This document shows positions 57,378-64,000 of a DNA stretch of 64,000 nucleotides, piece after piece (within the stretch, counting starts at the first letter, position 1; each line of letters starts with the position of its first letter). The DNA lies in assembly GCF_052113205.1 (NCBI RefSeq), contig NZ_JBFRCU010000062.1:1-64000 (forward strand). The letters run 5' to 3'. Origin of the DNA: Inquilinus sp052113205. GTDB lineage: Bacteria > Pseudomonadota > Alphaproteobacteria > DSM-16000 > Inquilinaceae. A program made the position numbers and the translations under genes. Under the pieces are notes generated by a model that made no database searches, was not told the origin of the DNA, and saw nothing but the letters and a program-made list of their open reading frames with translations.

Positions 57378-57577
57378 AATTGGCGCAAGCCTCCAGCCGA
57401 CACCGACCTATCGGTTTTTCATCTAATCCTTCGAAGTTGTCGCCGGAACCCACAGGCTGGAACAGCAAATGTCATCCGAGCGATACGGTTGTTAAACCGA
57501 ACCGTCATCTTCCCCTTGTAGGGAACGGTCCCGTCGCCGCCGTCGCGGACGTGCAGGGCGGCCAAGGGGAGACATAC

Positions 57578-58924
57578 ATGACCGTCGTGACCAAGCTGTC
57601 GGCGGCCGCCTTCGCGCTGGCCGCCGCCGCGGTGTTTGCGCAGCCGGCCCAGGCGGCCGAGCGCACCAAGTTCGAGTTCTGGTACGGGCTGACCGGCGAC
57701 CTGGAACAGCGGGTGCAGGAGACCTGCAAGCGCTTCAACGACAGCCAGGCCGATTTCGAGGCGGTCTGCGTCGGCCAGGGCGGCTATCCGAACGCGGTGC
57801 AGAACGCCATCGCCGCCTATCGCGCCCAGAAGCAGCCGACCGTGGTGCAGGTGTTCGACGCCGGCACGCTGGACCTGATGCTGTCCGGCGCCTATGTCCC
57901 GGCCCGCAAGCTGATGGCCGACAACGGCTACGACATCAAGTGGGACGACTATTTCCCCGGCATCGCCAACTACTACGCGACGTCGAAGGGCGAGCTGATG
58001 TCGTTCCCCTACAATTCCTCGTCGGCGCTGTTCTACTGGAACAAGGACGCCTTCGCCAAGATCGGCCGCGACAAGGGGCCGGAGACCTGGGAAGACGTCG
58101 AGCAGATCTCCCGCCAGCTGAAGGCCGCCGGCTACGACTGCCCGCTGGCCTTCAACTTCGACCCCTGGCCGACGCTGGAGCAGTTCTCGGCGATCCACAA
58201 CCAGCCGATCGCCACCAAGAACAACGGCTATGACGGGCTCGACGCCGAGCTGGTCTTCAACAAGACCAAGTTCGTCGACCAGATCACCTTCATCAAGAAG
58301 ATGTACGATGAAGGCCTGTTCGTGCTGAAGACCAAGGAAGGCGGCCAGGACATCGTCCCGGCCTTCGCCTCCGGCACCTGCCAGATGACGCAGTCCTCGG
58401 TCGCCGACCACGGCACCATCGGCAAGCTGGCCGCCCCGGACATGCATTGGGATGTGGTCAAGCTGCCGGTCTGGGCCGGCACCGAGCGCAAGAACTCCCT
58501 GGTTGGCGGCGCCTCGCTGTGGGTCCTCGCCGGCAAGTCCGACGGCGAATACAAGGGCGCCGCGGCGTTCCTGAACTTCCTGGCCCAGCCGTCCTCGGTG
58601 CAATGGTGGTCGACCGTGACCGGCTACATCCCGGTCACCAATTCCGGCTTCCAGGCGATGAAGGCCGACGGCTTCTACGACAAGGCCCCCTACAAGGGCC
58701 GCGAGCTGGCGATCGAGAGCCTGACCTGGACCCCGACCACCCCGATCTCGCGCGGCATCCGCCTCGGCGGCTACATCCAGATCCGCAAGGAGGTCCAGGA
58801 CGCCTTCCAGGCGATCATCGCCGGCAAGGTCTCGGTGCAGGACGGCCTCGACCAGGCGGTGGAGCGCGGCAACGTGATCCTGCGCCGCTTCGAGAAGACC
58901 TACGCCGGCAAGCAGCTGCTCTGA
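57578..58924 (+). CDS. ugpB: sn-Glycerol-3-phosphate ABC transporter substrate-binding protein
   Basis: UgpB binds G3P or glycerophosphocholine in the periplasm. The 448-residue product has a signal peptide (MTVVTKLSAAAFALAAAAVF, cut near AQA-AERTK) and a type 2 sugar-binding fold. The stretches FEFWYGLTGDLEQRVQETCK, PVWAGTERKNSLVGGASLWV and TTPISRGIRLGGYIQIRKEV resemble UgpB proteins. GGGGAGA precedes the ATG at 57578. The 224 bases upstream include a CGGTT-GTTA-AACCG palindrome (57486-57499). A 15-bp hairpin separates it from ugpA. Confidence 0.92.
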   Translation: MTVVTKLSAAAFALAAAAVFAQPAQAAERTKFEFWYGLTGDLEQRVQETCKRFNDSQADFEAVCVGQGGYPNAVQNAIAAYRAQKQPTVVQVFDAGTLDLMLSGAYVPARKLMADNGYDIKWDDYFPGIANYYATSKGELMSFPYNSSSALFYWNKDAFAKIGRDKGPETWEDVEQISRQLKAAGYDCPLAFNFDPWPTLEQFSAIHNQPIATKNNGYDGLDAELVFNKTKFVDQITFIKKMYDEGLFVLKTKEGGQDIVPAFASGTCQMTQSSVADHGTIGKLAAPDMHWDVVKLPVWAGTERKNSLVGGASLWVLAGKSDGEYKGAAAFLNFLAQPSSVQWWSTVTGYIPVTNSGFQAMKADGFYDKAPYKGRELAIESLTWTPTTPISRGIRLGGYIQIRKEVQDAFQAIIAGKVSVQDGLDQAVERGNVILRRFEKTYAGKQLL

Positions 58925-58935
58925 CCCGGCGCAGC

Positions 58936-58970
58936 CCCCTCACCCTCCCGGCCCACGGGAGGGTGAGGGG
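58936..58970. repeat. Perfect 15-bp intercistronic hairpin
   Basis: CCCCTCACCCTCCCG and its complement CGGGAGGGTGAGGGG flank GCCCA. The position between ugpB and ugpA is that of REP hairpins that stabilise mRNA of the binding protein relative to the downstream permease. The CCCTCACCC motif recurs at 63978-63988. Confidence 0.8.
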
Positions 58971-59005
58971 TGCAGTCCCCTCCTCCACCAGCCGCCTCGG
59001 ACCCG

Positions 59006-59890
59006 ATGGAAAAACGCGCCCATTTCAAGAACCGGACGCTGGCCTGGCTCCTGATCACGCCGCAGCTGCTGCTGGTGTTCCTGTTCTTCTACTGGCCGGC
59101 CGGCGAGGCGCTGTACTGGGCCTTCACGCTGGAGCAGCCCTGGGGCGGCGGCAATGAATGGGTCGGGCTGGAGAACTTCCAGGCGCTGCTGAGCGACAGC
59201 GCCTATTGGGGATCCATCGGCGTCAGCTTCGCCTATGCCCTGCTGGCCACCGGCATCGCCATGGCCGGCGCCCTGGTCCTGGCCCTGTTCGTCGACCGGC
59301 AGCTGCGCGGCTTCCAGGCCTACCGCTCGATCTTCGTCTGGCCCTATGCCATCGCGGCGCCCGCCGCGGCCATCGCCTTCCGCTTCATCTTCGCGCCCGA
59401 GAGCGGGATGATCGGCGCGATCAACGCGCTGTGGCCGGGGCTGTGGAACCCGGTGCTGAACGGCACCCAGGCCCTGATCATGGTCGTGCTGTGCCACGCC
59501 TGGATCTGGATCGGCTACAACTTCATCTTCTTCCTGGCGGCGCTGCAGTCGATCCCGCGCAGCCTGATCGAGGCCAGCGCCATGGACGGGTCGGGCGCGC
59601 TGCGCCGGATGCGCGACATCCAGTTGCCGCTGATCGCGCCGACCCTGTTCTTCCTGATGGTGATCAACCTCACCGGCAGCTTCACCGACAGCTTCGGCAT
59701 CGTCGACATCATGACCGAGGGCGGCCCGGCCCGCGGCACCGAGGTCATGGTCTACAAGATCTATTTCGACGGCTTCAAAGGCCTCGACTACTCCGGCGCC
59801 GCCGCCCAGAGCATCGTCTTGATGCTGCTGGTCATGGTCCTCACCTTCGTCCAGTTCCGCTGGGTCGAACGCCGCATCCACTACAGCTGA
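59006..59890 (+). CDS. ugpA: sn-Glycerol-3-phosphate ABC transporter permease UgpA
   Basis: The 294-residue permease has six predicted transmembrane helices and the EAA motif SLIEASAMDGSGALRRMRDI followed by QLPLIAPTLFFLMVI. The ATG at 59006 (MEKRAHFKNRTLAWLL) gives the E. coli UgpA length; an upstream GTG at 58970 would lie in the hairpin. It pairs with UgpE, 12 bases downstream. Confidence 0.92.
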   Translation: MEKRAHFKNRTLAWLLITPQLLLVFLFFYWPAGEALYWAFTLEQPWGGGNEWVGLENFQALLSDSAYWGSIGVSFAYALLATGIAMAGALVLALFVDRQLRGFQAYRSIFVWPYAIAAPAAAIAFRFIFAPESGMIGAINALWPGLWNPVLNGTQALIMVVLCHAWIWIGYNFIFFLAALQSIPRSLIEASAMDGSGALRRMRDIQLPLIAPTLFFLMVINLTGSFTDSFGIVDIMTEGGPARGTEVMVYKIYFDGFKGLDYSGAAAQSIVLMLLVMVLTFVQFRWVERRIHYS

Positions 59891-59902
59891 GGGAGGACGG
59901 CG

Positions 59903-60790
59903 ATGATCGAACGCACCCCGGTCCTGAACGCCCTGACGCATCTGATCCTGATTACCGGCCTGGTCCTGGTGCTGCTGCCCTTCGCCATCGTGCTGGCCGC
60001 CGCGACCAAGGACATCCAGGGCGTCAACCAGGTGCCGATGAGCCTGATCCCCGGCGGCCATCTGATCGACAACCTCGCCGCCGCCTGGGACCAGGCCGGG
60101 TTCGGCCCGAAGCTGCTGAACAGCCTGATCGTCGCGGTCGGCGTCACCGCCGGCAAGATCGTGCTGGCGGCACTGACCGCCTTCTCGATCGTGTTCTTCC
60201 GCTACCGCGCGCGGATGGTGGTGTTCTGGCTGATCTTCACCACGCTGATGCTGCCGCTCGAGGTCCGCATCGTGCCGACCTATTCGATCGCGGCGAATGC
60301 GCTGTCGCCGTTCCAGAGCATTCTCGCGGCCATCGGGCTGCAGGTCGACCTGCAATGGAACCTGCTGAACTCCTACACCGGCCTGATCCTGCCGCTGATC
60401 GCCACGGCCACCGGCACCTTCCTGTATCGCCAGTTCTTCCTGACCGTGCCGGACGAGCTGCTGGAAGCGTCGAAGATGGACGGCGCCGGGCCGATGCGCT
60501 TCTTCGCCGAGATCCTGATGCCGCTGTCGCGCACCAATATGCTGGCGCTGGCCGCGATCCTCTTCGTCTACAGCTGGAACCAGTATCTCTGGCCGCTCCT
60601 GATCACCACCGACCAATCCTTCAGCACCGCGGTGGTCGAGCTGAAGCGCCTGATCCCGACCAACCAGGGCGGCCTGCCGGAATGGAACATCGCCATGGCC
60701 GGTACCCTGATCGTGATGATCCCGCCGCTGCTGGTCGTCGCGCTGATGNAGCGTTGGTTCGTGCGCGGCCTGATCGCCACCGACAAGTAA
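59903..60790 (+). CDS. ugpE: sn-Glycerol-3-phosphate ABC transporter permease UgpE
   Basis: The second permease, 295 residues and six helices, with the coupling loop VPDELLEASKMDGAGPMRFF followed by AEILMPLSRTNMLALAAI. TDQSFSTAVVELKRLIPTNQ is typical of UgpE. One ambiguous base (60749) affects a single codon near the C-terminus. GGGAGGACGGCG precedes the ATG. It is followed by ugpC 10 bases later. Confidence 0.93.
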   Translation: MIERTPVLNALTHLILITGLVLVLLPFAIVLAAATKDIQGVNQVPMSLIPGGHLIDNLAAAWDQAGFGPKLLNSLIVAVGVTAGKIVLAALTAFSIVFFRYRARMVVFWLIFTTLMLPLEVRIVPTYSIAANALSPFQSILAAIGLQVDLQWNLLNSYTGLILPLIATATGTFLYRQFFLTVPDELLEASKMDGAGPMRFFAEILMPLSRTNMLALAAILFVYSWNQYLWPLLITTDQSFSTAVVELKRLIPTNQGGLPEWNIAMAGTLIVMIPPLLVVALMXRWFVRGLIATDK

Positions 60791-60800
60791 GGAGAAAGCC

Positions 60801-61919
<1,119 letters not shown>

Positions 61920-61934
61920 GATCGAGAGACCATC

Positions 61935-62852
61935 ATGACCGAGATCATCACCGCCATCGGCTTCTCCACCGGCGTCAGCGGCAAGGGCGACCTGTCGCGC
62001 CTGGACGCCAGCCTGGGCCGCATCGCCGCGCTCGGCGCCGACGCGGCCGAGCTGTCGCTGTACGGCGAGGACCTGATCGCCGGCGGCCGCGTGCTGCCCG
62101 ACCGGGTGCACAAGCTGGAGCAGATCACCCGCCGCCACGACCTGCGCTACACGGTGCACGGCCAGATCGTCTCCAACTTCATGGACGAGCAGAACCTGCC
62201 GCTGCAGAAGGCAGTGGTGCGGGCGATGCTGGAGCTGTGCGACCAGGTCGGCGCCGGCGTGCTGGTGCATCATTGCGGCAAGGCGGCGATGACCGACGAG
62301 GCCGGGCGCGACCGGCTGGACGCGATCGAGCGCGAGGCCCTGGCCGAGCTGGCCGATGTGGCCCGCGGCTACGGCGTCAAGCTGGCCTTCGAGAACATCT
62401 TCGCCATGGACGACGGCGAGTACCGCCAGACCCCGGCCGAGGTCGCCGACACCGTGCGGGCGCTGAACCACCCGAACCTCTGCGCGCTGATCGACTTCAG
62501 CCACGCCTATATCGAATGCACCCGCCGCGGCCTGGACTGGCGCGCCCAGATCCGCAGCATGGCCTCGGCCACCGGCCATCTGCATGTGCATGACAGCTTC
62601 GGCCGGCCCTACACCATGACCAAGTTCTACGAGCCGTCCGAGGCGGTGGCGCTGGGCATCGGCGACCTGCACCTGCCGCTGGGCTGGGGCGACATCGCCT
62701 GGGAGGAGATCTTCACCGAGCTGCGCTTCCAGCCCGACACGGTGATGATCCTGGAGCTGAACGCCGACCGCTACGATGCCGAGCTGGGCAACAGCCTGGC
62801 CCGCGCCCGGCGCCTGGCCGAGCTGGTCAACCAGCGCGCACTCGCGGCCTGA
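61935..62852 (+). CDS. Sugar phosphate isomerase/epimerase-like TIM barrel
   Basis: The 305-residue protein belongs to the xylose isomerase-like TIM barrel group (AP endonuclease family 2 fold). Metal-site residues are visible in LVHHCGKAA, KLAFENIFAMDDGE, LIDFSHAYIECTR and LHVHDSFGRPY, ending with the Glu of VMILELNADRY. Such proteins isomerise or epimerise sugars, inosose or hydroxypyruvate. It follows ugpC by 15 bases and overlaps the next gene (TGATG), so it is part of the ugp operon. Substrate unknown; a product derived from an imported phosphodiester is inferred. Confidence 0.85.
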   Translation: MTEIITAIGFSTGVSGKGDLSRLDASLGRIAALGADAAELSLYGEDLIAGGRVLPDRVHKLEQITRRHDLRYTVHGQIVSNFMDEQNLPLQKAVVRAMLELCDQVGAGVLVHHCGKAAMTDEAGRDRLDAIEREALAELADVARGYGVKLAFENIFAMDDGEYRQTPAEVADTVRALNHPNLCALIDFSHAYIECTRRGLDWRAQIRSMASATGHLHVHDSFGRPYTMTKFYEPSEAVALGIGDLHLPLGWGDIAWEEIFTELRFQPDTVMILELNADRYDAELGNSLARARRLAELVNQRALAA

Positions 62853-63892
62853 TGCGGGAGATCATCACGCGGCGGGCCGGCGTGCTGCCGGCCCCCGACC
62901 CGATCCTCTTGGCCGATGCGGCCCTGGCGCCGGACGATGCGCATGACCGCTTCGCCTCCGAAGTGCCGGCGCTGCATGCGGTCGAGCACCGGCCGGCGCC
63001 GGTGGACCGGCCGGTCGGGGCACGGCTGCGCGTCGCCGCCTGGAACGCCGAGCGGCTGAAGTACCACGCCCCCTCCGCCGCCCTGCTGCGGAGCACAGAT
63101 GTGGTGCTGCTGACCGAGGCCGATATCGGCATGGCCCGGTCCGGCAACCGGCACACGGTGCGCGACCTGGCCGAGGCGCTGGGCATGGGCTGGGCCTTTG
63201 GCGTGGAGTTCGTCGAGCTCGGCCTCGGCGACGCCCGCGAAAGCCAGTGGCATGCCGACGAGGACAACCGCATCGGGCTGCACGGCAATGCCGTCCTCAG
63301 CCGCCACAGGCTGCTGGACCCGGTGATCATCCCGCTCGACCCCGGCGGCACCTGGTTCGCCGGCCGCAGCGGCAATCAGCGCCGCTTGGGCGGCCGCATG
63401 GCGGTGGCCGCCCGGCTCGACACGCCGCGGCCGCTCTGGCTGGTCGCGGCTCATCTCGAAAGCCACAGCGACGCCGCCGACCGCGGCCGTCAGGGCGAGC
63501 GGCTGGTCGCGGCGATCGACCGGCTGGTGCCGGCCGGCGCCGGGGTGGTGCTGGGCGGTGACTTCAACGCCACCGGGATCGCCGGGTCCCTGGAGGCACC
63601 GGAGACGGCGGAGCCGCTGTTCGCCGTGCTGCGCGACGCCGGCTTCGACTGGCATCGCTGCAACGCGCCCGGCCCGACCCAGCGCACCCGCCCGGACGGC
63701 ACGCCGGTGCCGCCCTTCGCCAAGCTGGACTGGCTGTTCACCCGCCAGGTCGAGGCCGAGGCACCGGCGACCATCCCGGCGGTCGACGCCGCCGGCGCCG
63801 CCATCTCCGACCACGAGGTGGTGGCGGCGACGGTGGTGACGGGCGTGGTGGCGGAGCGATCGGTAGCGGCCGGGGCTGAGGTGGAAGCCTAG
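62852..63892 (+). CDS. Endonuclease/exonuclease/phosphatase-family hydrolase
   Basis: The 346-residue product has the full EEP active site: the metal Glu in LRVAAWNAERL and VVLLTEADIGMARSGNRH, RLVAAHLESHSDAADR, the Asp-Asn pair in GVVLGGDFNATG, and the terminal Asp-His in AAISDHEVV. There is no signal peptide, so it is cytoplasmic. EEP proteins cleave phosphodiesters in nucleic acids, phosphoinositides or sphingomyelin. Last gene of the ugp operon (start overlaps the isomerase stop). Hydrolysis of an imported glycerophosphodiester is the most economical inference. Confidence 0.87.
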   Translation: MREIITRRAGVLPAPDPILLADAALAPDDAHDRFASEVPALHAVEHRPAPVDRPVGARLRVAAWNAERLKYHAPSAALLRSTDVVLLTEADIGMARSGNRHTVRDLAEALGMGWAFGVEFVELGLGDARESQWHADEDNRIGLHGNAVLSRHRLLDPVIIPLDPGGTWFAGRSGNQRRLGGRMAVAARLDTPRPLWLVAAHLESHSDAADRGRQGERLVAAIDRLVPAGAGVVLGGDFNATGIAGSLEAPETAEPLFAVLRDAGFDWHRCNAPGPTQRTRPDGTPVPPFAKLDWLFTRQVEAEAPATIPAVDAAGAAISDHEVVAATVVTGVVAERSVAAGAEVEA

Positions 63893-63901
63893 ATCAGATT
63901 G

Positions 63902-63988
63902 CCTCTCCCGCCTGGCGGGAGAGGTCGGGCGTCCGCAGGACGACCGGGTGAGGGCTGGCCTGGGCCTCGACAAAGAACCCTCACCCGG
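63902..63988. repeat. Triple-hairpin intergenic mosaic repeat
   Basis: Three palindromes follow the last gene: CCTCTCCCGCC/GGCGGGAGAGG (63902-63924), CGTCC-GCA-GGACG (63930-63942) and CCGGGTGAGGG (63944-63954) against CCCTCACCCGG (63978-63988). The combination of CTCTCCCG and CCCTCACCC palindromes is a common intergenic mosaic element in proteobacteria. It probably acts as the 3' end of the ugp transcript. Confidence 0.75.
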
Positions 63989-64000
63989 AGCCGCTTCGCG

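Noticed and set aside
57451..57530. Pho box upstream of ugpB
   Set aside because: Only scattered TGTCAT/CGTCAT half-sites; the 11-base repeat spacing with conserved halves is not met. Pho control remains plausible but not shown.

Overview
The window is high-GC (roughly 68-70 % by eye) DNA from an alphaproteobacterium, most likely Rhodospirillales of the Azospirillum/Inquilinus type. This rests on core-protein sequence, on the order str operon / tRNA-Tyr-tRNA-Gly-tuf / tRNA-Trp-secE-nusG-rplKAJL-rpoBC, and on two tuf copies. The genus cannot be fixed from sequence alone. It is a draft assembly: isolated Ns sit in several genes, the first tuf copy carries a cluster of Ns, and the second has a 127-base gap. 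The left edge cuts inside tuf, so it is probably a contig end at a repeat.

Layout. 1-4.4 kb: str operon (rpsL-rpsG-fusA-tuf, minus strand) behind a near-consensus sigma-70 promoter. 4.4-9.4 kb: accessory genes (ECF41-type sigma factor with its own recognisable promoter, two glycosyltransferases, a 2-oxoglutarate oxygenase, a lipoprotein and a secreted repeat protein). 9.4-26.4 kb: rpoC, rpoB, rplL, rplJ, rplA, rplK, nusG, secE and tRNA-Trp, then a vitamin B6 block (pdxT, pdxS and a MocR-type PdxR), then tuf2, tRNA-Gly and tRNA-Tyr, all on the minus strand. 26.4-28.7 kb: rlmB, a Phd/VapC toxin-antitoxin pair, tRNA-Ile(CAU) and a small hydrophobic protein. 29-32.7 kb: a taurine/sulfonate uptake operon ending in a TauD-type dioxygenase. 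32.7-36.6 kb: an MFS carrier, a mannitol-dehydrogenase-family enzyme and a TacA/TacT-type toxin-antitoxin pair. 36.7-41.3 kb: yqeY, dnaG and rpoD. 41.5-51.2 kb: carA, a RimJ-type acetyltransferase, several small envelope or stress proteins, an aldo/keto reductase, a membrane adenylate cyclase, carB and greA. 51.2-51.6 kb: an unassigned, strongly structured RNA locus that ends in a tRNA-like cloverleaf. 51.6-57.4 kb: an arsenic-resistance island. 57.5-63.9 kb: an ugpBAEC-type glycerol-3-phosphate importer followed by a TIM-barrel isomerase/epimerase and an endonuclease/exonuclease/phosphatase-family hydrolase.

How the parts work together. About half the window is the translation/transcription core: ribosomal proteins, elongation factors, RNA polymerase, NusG, GreA, RpoD and tRNAs. 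The accessory half is nutrient scavenging (sulfonate, glycerophosphodiester or G3P, sugar alcohol), arsenic detoxification (reduction, efflux, probable N-acetylation, and a flavoprotein/MFS pair under a Cys-rich PadR regulator) and two toxin-antitoxin pairs. The most unusual loci are the RNA at 51.32-51.57 kb and the PadR-controlled half of the arsenic island.
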